Source: BS750m-G69 sp964441235 (GTDB lineage: Bacteria > Fidelibacterota > UBA2242). Taken from it: 64,000 nt of DNA. This document shows, one piece after another, positions 36,719 through 47,200 of the stretch; the first letter of the stretch is position 1; every line of letters begins with the position of its first letter. The DNA lies in NCBI GenBank assembly GCA_964441235.1, contig CAYTUQ010000009.1, positions 1 through 64,000 on the forward strand, in the 5' to 3' direction. The notes below the pieces were generated by a model. It was given only the letters and a program-made list of their open reading frames with translations. It had not been told where the DNA came from and ran no database searches. The position numbers were made by a program, and so were the translations under genes.

Positions 36719-36761
36719 CTTTTTAGGTAGAGTGCATAGAAATGCACTCCACCTAAAAAAG
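36719..36761. terminator. bidirectional-type terminator hairpin
   Basis: TTTTTAGGTAGAGTGCAT (36720-36737) pairs with ATGCACTCCACCTAAAAA (36742-36759), with a four-base loop and one mismatch, and has A/T runs on both sides. It stands seven bases after the 1304-aa gene's stop codon, in the right place to end or dampen the receptor transcript. Confidence 0.85.
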
Positions 36762-36767
36762 ATCAGA

Positions 36768-39700
36768 TCACTTTAACAGCATCATTTTTTTCGCTTTTGT
36801 GAAATCACCCGAATGGATTCTATAAAAATAGACTCCGGAAGCATAATTTCTAGCATCGAAAGCAATTGTGTGTACTCCGGCTTCCATTCTTCTGTTTACC
36901 AGGGTTGTAACTATCTGCCCAAGTATATTGTATATGGTAATCGTAACATTTCCAGATTTTGGCAAATGGAATTGTATATTGGTAGTAGGATTAAACGGGT
37001 TGGGGTAGTTTTGATTCAGTTTATAAGCTGTTGGGATGCCATCTCTTTCATTTGCGATGGCGACAGGCGGATCACCACCGGGCCCTAACGTTATCATCCG
37101 CTCCACTTCCTTTAAATAGACCTGTTTGGATTCATCTGTGAAGTTATTGTAATTATATATCTTGTCACCCGTTGTAGGATCTGCCGTGTTATCATTGCCG
37201 TTGCCAATTAATGTACGATATCCTGCCGGCATGTCTATCGCGCCCTCATAAAATTCAACCCAGGGTTTAAAGCGCACAAACTGGACAGTTGAATCTACCG
37301 CTGAGCTGGCAAGTAAAGTGCCATTTCCGGCATCTTTTATGTCTAACAAGTCATACGGGCCAACAGCCCAGGATAATGTGTCACCAGCCAGAGTCAATCC
37401 ACCAAACACATAGTCGGACGGCTCTTCGACGGTTACATTCATGACAAAACCTGCGCTATCATGATGCACACACTTGTCTGTGTTGAACCAATTCATCCTG
37501 TTGTTTCTTACAAAATACGGGGACAGGGCTAATATCGGTTTCTTCACAGAATTCCAGGCTTCCTTGTGGTCTCCTCCAAAAATACCGCTTGCTGCTGAAC
37601 GTCCCAGGATAACCAGATCGGCATTATTCAGCATATCCATACAGGCTTCAGGTGCATTTCCCAGAGTATCGTTATAGAATGTTGTTACAGTGTAGCCTGC
37701 AGCTATTAATTCATCAATGTGTGAGCTATCTGGATGTACATTGTTAATGTCATCATGTTTGTCCGGTCGGCTGACAAAAACAATGTTCCCTTCTACTGGT
37801 GGCTTCGGTACATCTTTTGACAATCTAGACATCCGGGCTACTTCATTTAAATAGACCTGTTTGGATTCTGTTGTGAAGTTATTATAATTATATATCTTAT
37901 CACCCGTTGTAGGATCTGCCGTGTTATCATTGCCATTGCCAATCATTGTACGATGTCCTGCCGGTTTATCTCCCGCGCCCCTGTAAAATTGAACCCAGGG
38001 ATCAAAGCGGACAAACTGGACAGTCGAATCTACCACTGAGCTGGCAAGTAACTCACCGTTTCCGGCATCTTTTATGACTAACACATCATACGGGCCCCAA
38101 GCCCAGGGTAAATTACCACCGATCAGAGTCAAACCGTCAAATACAGGATCGTCTGGCTCTTTAATGGATGCAGTCATTACAGCACCTGCTTCATCAAGAT
38201 GCGCACAAGAAGTTGTGTTGAACCAATTCATCCTGTTGCTTCTTACAAAATACGGGGATAGAGCTAATATCGGCGCTCCCACAGAATTCCAGGCATACTT
38301 GTTGGTACCTCCGAAAATACCACTGGCGCATGAACGTCCCAGGATGACCAGATCGGCATCATGCAGAGTATCCATCGTGGCTTTAGAGGCGGTTTCCAGC
38401 GCTGTGTTATAGAACGTTGTTACAACGTAGCCTGCAGCTATTAATTCATCAATGTGTGAGCTGTCTGGATGTACATTGTTGATGTCATCATGTTTGTCGG
38501 GTCGGCTGACAAAAACAATTTTCCTTGGCTGCTCCAGTACTCTTGGTAAACTAATTAGCCGTTCTATCTCTTTGAAATAGACCTGTTTGGATTCTGTTGT
38601 GAAGTTATTGTAATTATATATCTTATCACCCGTTGCAGGATTTGCTGTGTTGTCATTGCCGTTGCCAATTAAGGTACGGTATCCTGCCGGTCTGTCATTT
38701 GCACCTGGATAAAACTCATTCCAGGGATCGAAGCGGACAAACTGGACAGTCGAATCTACCACTGATCTGGCAAGCAACTCGCCGTTTCCGACATCTTTTA
38801 TGCTTACCACATCATACGGACCAACAGCCCAGGATAACGTGTCACCAGTCAGAGTCAATCCTCCAAACACATAGTCGGACGGCTCTTCGACGATTGTTTT
38901 CATGACAAAACCTGCGGAATCATGATGCACACAGGAAGTTGTGTTGAACCAGTTCATCCTGTTGCTTCTCACAAAATACGGGGATAGAGCCAATATCGGC
39001 GCCGTCACAGAATTCCAGGCAGGCTTGTGGTCTCCTCCAAAAATACCGCTTGCTGCTGAACGTCCCAGGATAACCAGATCGGCATTATTCAGCATATCCA
39101 TACAGGCTTCAGGTGCATTTCCCAGAGTATCGTTATAGAATGTTGTTACAGTGTAGCCTGCAGCTATTAATTCATCAATGTGTGAGCTATCTGGATGTAC
39201 ATTGTTAATGTCATCATGTTTGTCCGGTCGGCTGACAAAAACAATGTTCCCTTCTACTGGTGGCTTCGGTACATCTTTTGACAATCTAGACATCCGGGCT
39301 ACTTCATTTAAATAGACCTGTTTGGATTCTGTTGTGAAGTTATTATAATTATATATTTTATCACCCGTTGTAGGATCTGCCGTGTTGTCATTACCGTTGC
39401 CAATTAATGTACGGTACCCTGCGGCTCTGTCTAACGAGCCATCATAAAATTGAATCCAGGGATCAAAGCGGACAAACTGGACAGTCGAATCTACCACAGA
39501 GCTGGCAAGTAACTCTCCGTTTCCGGCATCTTTTATGCTTACCACATCATACGGACCAACAGCCCAGGGTAACTTGCCATCGGTTAAGGTTAAACCCGTA
39601 AATACAGGATCGGCAATCACTTCGATAACAGCATTCATGACAAAACCTGCGGAATCATGATGCACACAGGAAGTTGTGTTGAACCAATTCATCCTGTTGC

Positions 39701-40682
39701 TTCTTACAAAATACGGGGACAGAGCTAATATCGGTGCCGTCACAGAATTCCAGGCAAATCTGTGGGTACCTCCGAAAATACCACTGGCGCATGAACGTCC
39801 TAAGATGACCAGATCGGCATCATGCAGAGTATCCATAGTAGCTTGAGAGGCAGTTTCCAGTGCTGTGTTATAAAACGTTGTTACTTCGTAGCCTGCAGCT
39901 ATCAGTTCATCAATGTGTGAGCTGTCTGGATGTACATTGTTAATGTCATCATGTTTGTCCGGTCGGCTTACAAAAACAATGTCCCTGTCCTTTACGGGAA
40001 TCGGATCTCCTTCTCCCGGTGCATAAGCGCCGGTCGTATCTAATGCAATCCAATCAATTAAAGCTCCATATGACTTTCCATTACTCCCATCCCCGAACCT
40101 GAAATACTTTTCGGATTCACTTGAAGTTGTAGTTCCAGTTAAAATAGGCGTAGCACCTTCATCCAAATACAAATCAACCTTACCAGTAGTGACATCGAAA
40201 ACTAGCCTGTAAGTATGCCACTCCGCAACATCGAACCCGGTCGGCGTAACCTGTACATCGGCTTTGTCAAAATCAAGCTTATTATCTGAACCAATAATCA
40301 GCTTTTCCCTTAATGGATCAACGCGCATGTCTAAATCCAGGACTTCCTCATAAGTTGAAACATCACCGGCAGCTTTTATCCTGGCAACTACTGTAATTTT
40401 TGTAGGTACAGGACTAAAATCACTGGTTTTCCACATTCCGGCTGTTTCAGTCTCAACATTTGGAGACAACATTTCCAAATACTTATTTCCTGAGATATCG
40501 GGGTCATCTTGAATTGTCCATGTAGGAACACCCGTTTTTGTATTGCTTGAGATAAAAGCCGGATCATGAGCATCTGGCAATACACTGGCATCATAAACCT
40601 GCCATTGCTGGGCGTTGAGTTGCCCGACAGCAATCATTACCAGCAAAAAACTAAAAACGATAATTAACGGTTTTTTGATCAT
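36768..40682 (-). CDS. giant secreted protein: laminin-G-like domain, four ThuA-like repeats, T9SS domain
   Basis: 1304 aa. After the signal peptide comes a sandwich domain (QWQVYDASVLPDAHDPAF ... RFGDGSNGKSYGALIDWI, about residues 25-230). Four repeats follow, each opening with IVFVSRPDKHDDINNVHPD, beginning at DNA positions 39980, 39245, 38519 and 37784 (periods 735, 726 and 735 bases, about 244 aa), then a sorting domain (NYPNPFNPTTNIQFHL ... KAKKMMLLK). Repeats 1 and 3 share ETASxATMDTLHDAD and SCASG; 2 and 4 share GNAPEACMDMLNNAD and SAASG, so the order is ABAB. Each unit has an amidotransferase-like layout (DLVILGRS, PILALSPYFVR). The function is unknown. The gene follows TonB receptor, Fn3 and PorV-like genes on the same strand; GGAGG precedes the ATG. 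Confidence 0.78.
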   Translation of the reverse strand: MIKKPLIIVFSFLLVMIAVGQLNAQQWQVYDASVLPDAHDPAFISSNTKTGVPTWTIQDDPDISGNKYLEMLSPNVETETAGMWKTSDFSPVPTKITVVARIKAAGDVSTYEEVLDLDMRVDPLREKLIIGSDNKLDFDKADVQVTPTGFDVAEWHTYRLVFDVTTGKVDLYLDEGATPILTGTTTSSESEKYFRFGDGSNGKSYGALIDWIALDTTGAYAPGEGDPIPVKDRDIVFVSRPDKHDDINNVHPDSSHIDELIAAGYEVTTFYNTALETASQATMDTLHDADLVILGRSCASGIFGGTHRFAWNSVTAPILALSPYFVRSNRMNWFNTTSCVHHDSAGFVMNAVIEVIADPVFTGLTLTDGKLPWAVGPYDVVSIKDAGNGELLASSVVDSTVQFVRFDPWIQFYDGSLDRAAGYRTLIGNGNDNTADPTTGDKIYNYNNFTTESKQVYLNEVARMSRLSKDVPKPPVEGNIVFVSRPDKHDDINNVHPDSSHIDELIAAGYTVTTFYNDTLGNAPEACMDMLNNADLVILGRSAASGIFGGDHKPAWNSVTAPILALSPYFVRSNRMNWFNTTSCVHHDSAGFVMKTIVEEPSDYVFGGLTLTGDTLSWAVGPYDVVSIKDVGNGELLARSVVDSTVQFVRFDPWNEFYPGANDRPAGYRTLIGNGNDNTANPATGDKIYNYNNFTTESKQVYFKEIERLISLPRVLEQPRKIVFVSRPDKHDDINNVHPDSSHIDELIAAGYVVTTFYNTALETASKATMDTLHDADLVILGRSCASGIFGGTNKYAWNSVGAPILALSPYFVRSNRMNWFNTTSCAHLDEAGAVMTASIKEPDDPVFDGLTLIGGNLPWAWGPYDVLVIKDAGNGELLASSVVDSTVQFVRFDPWVQFYRGAGDKPAGHRTMIGNGNDNTADPTTGDKIYNYNNFTTESKQVYLNEVARMSRLSKDVPKPPVEGNIVFVSRPDKHDDINNVHPDSSHIDELIAAGYTVTTFYNDTLGNAPEACMDMLNNADLVILGRSAASGIFGGDHKEAWNSVKKPILALSPYFVRNNRMNWFNTDKCVHHDSAGFVMNVTVEEPSDYVFGGLTLAGDTLSWAVGPYDLLDIKDAGNGTLLASSAVDSTVQFVRFKPWVEFYEGAIDMPAGYRTLIGNGNDNTADPTTGDKIYNYNNFTDESKQVYLKEVERMITLGPGGDPPVAIANERDGIPTAYKLNQNYPNPFNPTTNIQFHLPKSGNVTITIYNILGQIVTTLVNRRMEAGVHTIAFDARNYASGVYFYRIHSGDFTKAKKMMLLK

Positions 40683-40992
40683 TTTTTCCTCCTAATAAAT
40701 TTGTTTTCTTTCCTTTTACTATCAACTTTTCACGTTCATAAATAACGTCAAAAATTAAAGATTTTTTATATCGCCTCCTTTCCATTTACTATCAACTTTT
40801 CACGTTCATAAAATAAAATCAATAACTCACGAGTTTATAGACTACCCCCTTTCCTTCATTTACAATCAAATTTTGAATGGATATTTTTAATTACATCTAA
40901 TGAGTTGTTTTTACAAGTAAATACGACTGTCCATCCATAGTTTGCGCACGGATCGAATGTATTGGGAAGTAAACTCTGCAAATTGATTTTTC
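40683..40992 (-). promoter_or_regulatory. upstream region of the 1304-aa gene with a direct repeat
   Basis: A stretch of about 30 bases containing TACTATCAACTTTTCACG occurs twice (about 40717-40746 and 40789-40816), each followed by AT-rich DNA. The duplication may carry a second promoter or leader for the giant secreted protein; no hexamers could be assigned. No gene is seen. Confidence 0.4.
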
Positions 40993-42018
40993 CTATAACG
41001 CTACCTTAAGCGAGAAACGGTTTACTCCATCAAAAATATTAAACTCAGAATAAGAATATCCAACCTCTAGATTTCTACCACCAACTGATGGAAGAGTAAC
41101 ACCGATACCGGCTGAGAATCCTGCCAGATCAGTGTTTGATTGATAGCCGCATCGCAGGGACAACATCCTGATTAATTTATACTCTAATCCCACATTAACC
41201 CTTTCAGTATAGTTGTTTGGATGGATAAAATCTGCTGACAAAAGTAAACTATTATCCCTGGAATGATCCGGTACGATTAAGTCCATCATATCCATGGCGA
41301 CACCTACTGCAAAGGTCAAAGGAAGTGTAGCAGTGATTTCCTCGTACTTGATGCTGGGCCCAAAATTGCGAATGGACATAGCTAATCGAAAACTCTTTAA
41401 TCCTGGATAGAATTTAATGCCCATATCAAAGGCAACCTGGCTTTCACTGTTCTTCTTCAGAGTGCTCGTCGTATCATTCACCCAAAATTTTGATTCGCCG
41501 AGTTGCTGACCTACGTATCGGACATTTCCTCCTATCGAGAATTGATTGGTAATACGACGACCATACGAAGCACCGAATGCATAAGCACCGACATTATCAA
41601 CCATACCATATTCTCTATAGCCCAGAATATCACTTGGAGATTCTGCAAGACCCGTCCAGATAATATCACCGTAGTCAACGGACAGTAAACTCAGTCCTAC
41701 GGTACCTATATTACCCAAATTCCAGGCCAGTGCGCCAACCATGTAGTTGATATCGGCAAACCACTGCGTGGTTGACATAATGGCAGCAAACCTGGAATCC
41801 ATCTCAGGCAATCCTGCGGGATTGAAGAAAATACTCTCACAACCTGTACCAATGGCAGTATAGGCTTCCCCCATAGCACTGGCACCAGGAATCACACCAA
41901 CTTGTAAAAAATTCATTGTTGACTGGCCCACTTTCTTCATACCAACTTGAGCCAGCAAGGAATCTGCCGACCACATTCCAACCGATAGGATAATCACGTA
42001 TATGAAAAATCGTTTCAT
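40993..42018 (-). CDS. PorV/PorQ-like outer-membrane protein
   Basis: Outer-membrane beta-barrel of the PorV/UPF0164 family, about 341 aa. After the signal peptide come the family start (FLQVGVIPGASAMGEAYTAI) and ESIFFNPAGL, then repeated amphipathic strands and a C-terminal aromatic/hydrophobic strand (VNRFSLKVAL). PorV-type proteins are the shuttle or lid of the type IX secretion system that takes cargo from the translocon to the surface. A copy coupled to a TonB receptor and many T9SS-tagged proteins suggests a locus-dedicated shuttle. ATG at 42018 (GGAG about ten bases upstream) is preferred to the ATG at 42027 which overlaps that site. Confidence 0.82.
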   Translation of the reverse strand: MKRFFIYVIILSVGMWSADSLLAQVGMKKVGQSTMNFLQVGVIPGASAMGEAYTAIGTGCESIFFNPAGLPEMDSRFAAIMSTTQWFADINYMVGALAWNLGNIGTVGLSLLSVDYGDIIWTGLAESPSDILGYREYGMVDNVGAYAFGASYGRRITNQFSIGGNVRYVGQQLGESKFWVNDTTSTLKKNSESQVAFDMGIKFYPGLKSFRLAMSIRNFGPSIKYEEITATLPLTFAVGVAMDMMDLIVPDHSRDNSLLLSADFIHPNNYTERVNVGLEYKLIRMLSLRCGYQSNTDLAGFSAGIGVTLPSVGGRNLEVGYSYSEFNIFDGVNRFSLKVAL

Positions 42019-42042
42019 TGCAATCATTCTCCTATTTTTTAT

Positions 42043-44247
42043 TTATCGAACAACCAATAATTTTTGATAAGCTACCCCTCCTTCAGGTGTCTGGAATACC
42101 ACAATATAAACACCGCTGGCAATCGCCTGTTGGCTTTCTGTCAACATATCCCATTGTTCATAACCTGTAGATACGGGGAAAGGAGTATGCTCGAGCGTTT
42201 TGACTAAATCGCCGTTCTCAGTAAATATTTTGATAGTACATTCTCGTGGAAGATTAAAAAACATAATCCTGCGTGGATCATCCAGATTAAGCAACCCATA
42301 ATTTGCCCATAACGGATCTTTCAAATTGTAGGGATTAGGCACAATCCTGATAGAATCCAGACTGCCCACAGGACGTTCTGGCTCGACAGGATAATTTGAA
42401 ACACCCCACATCCTACCGCTCCAAAGAGTCTTGCCGCGGGTAGTACCATACTTGGAGTTGTTATAAGCATTCGAATAATTGGGATCATTTTCATCAACCT
42501 TAACTCCAGCCTGGACATAATAGTAATATGTCCCACCAAATATTACTTTTGTATCGAGAAATGAATGCGTGTCCGCCTTGGCATCAGCATCGGTACGATG
42601 AATCTGTTCAAAAAATGTTGTATCCTGGGTACCGCGACGTCTCATAATCCGGTAACCGTCAAAATTAGACAAGTCTTCGGCTTCGGGATTTGACCATGTA
42701 ATTTGAGTCCCTTCACCTGTGCCTAATAACCACTTATCGGTCGGAGGGGGCGCCATGGGAACATTCCAGTCATGCTCATAATTCCATTTTGCTAGCGAGA
42801 CAGTCTTGTGGACAGAGTCAATCACCGTACTGATCCAGCGATCTTTCTTTTTATCAATCTCTGTAGCATCTGAGGGATAGGCAAAATTCGTAGGGAAATA
42901 GCCGGTTTCATAATTCGGTAGTGTTTCGGCAGGTGGATTCTCTAAAGTGCCTGCAAGCCATTTTTCGCCGATTTCTTTGTCTTTCTTCAAACCTAATGCA
43001 GCAAAACCACTCACATAGACAATATGAATTTGCTCATCATTATTGAACGTATACGGCCCAAACGAAGCACATCGATGATTCCAGATAGAATTCTCGTCAA
43101 AACCTGTGCCCAGGCATGTCCATTCTGGACTGCCGAACTCATCGCTGTTTTGCCTGTGATGTGTTCCATCATACTGTCCTGCGATTTCCTGATCTTTAAA
43201 TTTCTCTCCGGATATGATATCATATATAAATCCTCTTCCAGTCCCGTCATCACCTCCAATATCAGGTGAGTTCATACTCATTACAAAGGGTGCAAACACA
43301 TTGGTTACTTTGGGCTGCAAAGGATCATCAATGCCGTTTGCCGGACTCTTGTAGGGCTCTTTTGATGCATGCAGAATAGCATAAAAGTGGATATCACTCT
43401 GCGTAAGGCGACCATCTTGAGTGTAGACCGGATAGCCCATTTGATCACCATCTAATATTCGATCGTCTGCGCTGTATTCATAAAAAATCCGCAAGCTGTC
43501 TCCGGGTTTGGCACCATAATAATGATGCCATCCTGCCGTCTGATTTGAGGGATGTTGATCATCAGGAATCTCCGGATTTTCACCCACAGCGCGGCTCATA
43601 TAGAATATAGCTTCATGCATACGCATATAGAAGTAAGTGAGCGTTTTCCCGCTCTTGTTGGTCAGCGTGACATCACACACAACATAGTTGTCATGATACT
43701 GCTGACTCCAGGCAAACACCTTTCGGTGCACTCGTATGCCCAGTGCATTCAAAGTAGTAACCTCAGCCACCTGGTCGCAGGTCCCGATCATCTTAGTTGC
43801 ATCCGGTTCACCCCAGTGCTCAACCTGGACATTTATACCTTTTGCATAGCTCGTTGGCAGTTGCCAGCGGACATAATTGGTTAGCGGTACCTTCACAACA
43901 CTAACCGTATCATAAACATCAACATTCTGAAGCACTGCCTTTGGAATAAGCTTCCCGTGGGGATCTGTCCAGTTTGTCGTGGCAAATATAAATCCCGAAC
44001 CCGAATGGGACTGAGCATTTTGGAGTGTAGGGCCAATGCAGTTATAATCTGCGGGCCACCAGCCTTTACTATAGTTAAAACTTCCAGTCCATCCATTATC
44101 TTTTACTCCAACTGTCATTTTATTCACCTTAATAATGACTGTCTGGCCACCTGCTTGAGCAGCAAATACGACTATAATAAAGGCAAGCAAGCCTGACATA
44201 CAGTAGAAGAAAAACTTTTGTTTTATACTATGAACTATTATTTTCAT
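42043..44247 (-). CDS. secreted fibronectin-type-III-like protein paired with TonB receptor
   Basis: 734 aa, signal peptide (GLLAFIIVVFAAQAGGQ). The first ~450 residues form a domain I cannot name with certainty (GVKDNGWTGSFNYSKGWWP, PLTNYVRWQLPTSYAKG). About residues 500-620 look like an Fn3 module (ITWSNPEAEDLSNFDGYRIMRR ... YYYYVQAGVKVDE), and the end (IRIVPNPYNLKDPLWANYG ... VAYQKLLVVR) resembles a diverged sorting or FlgD-like domain. It sits between receptor and PorV-like genes, the place SusD takes in Bacteroides loci, but has no SusD features such as TPR helices or a lipobox. A role as surface partner of the receptor is inferred. Confidence 0.62.
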   Translation of the reverse strand: MKIIVHSIKQKFFFYCMSGLLAFIIVVFAAQAGGQTVIIKVNKMTVGVKDNGWTGSFNYSKGWWPADYNCIGPTLQNAQSHSGSGFIFATTNWTDPHGKLIPKAVLQNVDVYDTVSVVKVPLTNYVRWQLPTSYAKGINVQVEHWGEPDATKMIGTCDQVAEVTTLNALGIRVHRKVFAWSQQYHDNYVVCDVTLTNKSGKTLTYFYMRMHEAIFYMSRAVGENPEIPDDQHPSNQTAGWHHYYGAKPGDSLRIFYEYSADDRILDGDQMGYPVYTQDGRLTQSDIHFYAILHASKEPYKSPANGIDDPLQPKVTNVFAPFVMSMNSPDIGGDDGTGRGFIYDIISGEKFKDQEIAGQYDGTHHRQNSDEFGSPEWTCLGTGFDENSIWNHRCASFGPYTFNNDEQIHIVYVSGFAALGLKKDKEIGEKWLAGTLENPPAETLPNYETGYFPTNFAYPSDATEIDKKKDRWISTVIDSVHKTVSLAKWNYEHDWNVPMAPPPTDKWLLGTGEGTQITWSNPEAEDLSNFDGYRIMRRRGTQDTTFFEQIHRTDADAKADTHSFLDTKVIFGGTYYYYVQAGVKVDENDPNYSNAYNNSKYGTTRGKTLWSGRMWGVSNYPVEPERPVGSLDSIRIVPNPYNLKDPLWANYGLLNLDDPRRIMFFNLPRECTIKIFTENGDLVKTLEHTPFPVSTGYEQWDMLTESQQAIASGVYIVVFQTPEGGVAYQKLLVVR

Positions 44248-44298
44248 GTCTGATTTTCTCCTTAGCTATTTAGAATTTCAAATCATTTTATTGATCGG

Positions 44299-47200
44299 TC
44301 AGAAACTGACGTTGATCCCAAACCAGATATCCCGGGGTTCACCGTACAGCCACATCTTGTTGTCCGGATCATTGATGTACGGTTTTTCTTCACGCATATC
44401 CCCAGGCCTGTCGTCTCCCGCAACATATTTATCATCACTATATTCTGGATCATCATACATGGGAAGATGCAGTGAGGTCAGGTAATTTCGTCTGTCGTTA
44501 TCAGTTCTGAAGCACCATTCTTCATACATCCAGTTGATTTTAGTATTGAACAGGTTATAAGCATCGACATAGAAATTAGCATTAACGCCAAAAAGACTGA
44601 ATCTCTTTGAAACTTTCAGATCAAACCTATAATAATCCGGCCATCTTAAATTATTCGTGAGATTGCGAATATTCTCTGGATTCCAGGTAAAAGTTCTCCC
44701 TCTTTCCCATCTACCGAGGAAGCTCGCAAGCCAGCCGCCTAAGAAATGGTTATTCAGAATTTTAGGACCCCAATTATCCGGTGTGTGTAGTGAAATGTTT
44801 CCTGTGACCACAGGACGTGTAGTTGGGCGGTTTTCCTCACTCTGGTAAAGTCCTTCGGTTAAGTTCGCTATAGGATCACTAAAAAGCTCTTCGCGTCCGC
44901 TATAACCGTATTTTTCAATCATGTACCGATATGTAATCCAACCGGTTAGAAAATCACCATATTGTTTATTCACATTCATCTCAAAACCCTGAATATCTTC
45001 ATATTCATTATTCATATAGGTGGCATAAGAAGCCGATCCGGCTGAATTAGAATATCTGAAATTACCACTCTCAGTAAAATCACTTGAGGTGTTCCCGCTC
45101 TGTCCCGTAACGTCTTTATAATAGGTGCTTAAATTGATCAGGTATTGGTCCAACAAATTGTATGACACACCCAACTCATACTGGATCGTTCGTGGAGGTT
45201 CAAGGTTCGGATTCCCGATCGAATATAAACCTTGTTTCCAGAACCGATAGGCATACATGAACATGTCAGAGTACCGCGGCGTTGATCTGAAATGACCATA
45301 ATTAAAATAAAACTTTGATCTTTCAGTCACTGGAAAAGAAATTCCAAGCCTTGGGCTGATAGAAAAATGATTCTTTGTTTTCTCAAGAAATGTACCACCC
45401 AGTGAATCATCGATCGCCCGCCAACGATCCCAGGTGACGAATTCGCCAGCTTCCAGTCTCTCATAAAGCTCGGCCGAGTTGACGCTTGGTGGTGCAATGA
45501 ATGCCTCTTCATTAAAGGGGTCACCTGTGGGCCACACACCGCCACCGGAATTGTAATAATCAAGACGGAGTCCAAACGTAGCAACCATACTTTCCAGGGT
45601 CAACTGATCCTGAATGTACCCACCCAGTATCCAGGGTTTGCGGTGAAAACGTAATTCGTAGTTCGTATCGTGTCCTGGCCACCAGGTCCATAGATCGTTG
45701 TTCAGATCATAGTAATTGAGCTCGGCTCCTGTTTTGATAAAATGAAGTTTTGTTAATTGACTGCTCAAATCAAATTTCATACGAATCTGTTGGGTGACTG
45801 AATTTTCATTGTACTCACCGGTTTTGGAGTTGAACCTTCGGTTGACACCTTGAGGAGCCTCAAACTCACCGTGAGGATAAAATTCAGTCAAGTCATTGGG
45901 GTTGTACACAGTATCCGGATCTGTTGATGTAAAGCATCTACCATAGGGCATTTCATCGAGCCATATCGGACCAAAATTAATCAGCGTTGTATAATCCCTG
46001 GTTATTTTAGGTTCTGAAAAATCCTTACTCCATCCATATTGAAACGAAAGGTCCCAGAATGTTCTTGTATTGACCATGTTGTTTAATTTAAATCCGGTCA
46101 AAATCGTAGTCTGATCTTTAGGATGGAAAACTGTCGGGTGCCAGTAATACATCGCTCCTAGACTTTGAATAATATCAATATTGTTTTCGAACATGGTACC
46201 CCCACCCTGTTCCAGAGTAGGCTTCTGACCAGTGTCGTAGTGTACCGGGGCGACACCATGCCGTAATCGATAGACACCGTTCAAATTCAGGGTCATACTT
46301 TTCGAGATTTGAGACTTCAAAGTAAGAAGTGTTGTTGATGTCCATTGACTTTTTCTTGAAACAGGTTGTGTATAATTGATATTATTGGTTTGATTGGAGA
46401 GATAAAATGTTGCATCACCCAGATATTTTCCAACAAGTGGTAAAGGACCACCAAAACCACCATCAAAGTTATAGTCAGGATTAGTGCCTTCTTTATTGGC
46501 ATGATCTCTGACTGCCTTTTTCTTTTCTTCCCAATTTTCGGTTTCCGTGGTATATTCAGGATAGAGTTCTTCAAGCTTATCAAAATCAGGAATTGCCTGA
46601 TGCATCCAGGCAGACCATAAATAGAGATCCATAGGAGTAGCCTGATCTTCAGGATCCCTATTTCTGTTAAACCTTTCCGCTTGTTCAATCCATCCATATC
46701 TGAACTGATCATAGCTTTGACCTAAATATTCAGCCTCTGCGGTGTCACCAGCAGTTACCTCTAACCATGAATCTAATGATGTTCCTTTAAAAGACACTAT
46801 TGGATCCATGTAAGGCCTGAGTCCATAACTATTCGGGTCATACAACGACTTCCCAAACCGTTTCATATGGGGAGTGTTTTGCGTATAGGAAAAAGTCCCG
46901 TGATAAGCACTTTTATCACCACTTTTCGTGGTAACATTAATTAAACCCGAGCGGTAGTTGCCATATTCTGCATTGAAACCACCTGTGACCAGGGAAACTT
47001 GCTCAACAGCGCTTACTGGAACAGTTGCTTCTGCCCTTCCTATACGAGCATTCACGAGTGACAATCCATTAACAATCGCACCGGTTTGATCCGCTGAACC
47101 GCCGCGGATTTCCAGATTATTTGCACCGGTAATTCCCGGCTGTTTCTCCAGATAATGGTTGATGGTACGAACACCGGCAGCTTCAACCATTTGCGTACCT

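Noticed and set aside
42043..44247. SusD homologue
   Set aside because: No lipobox and no TPR-like helical pattern; Fn3-like strands and a sorting-like tail instead.
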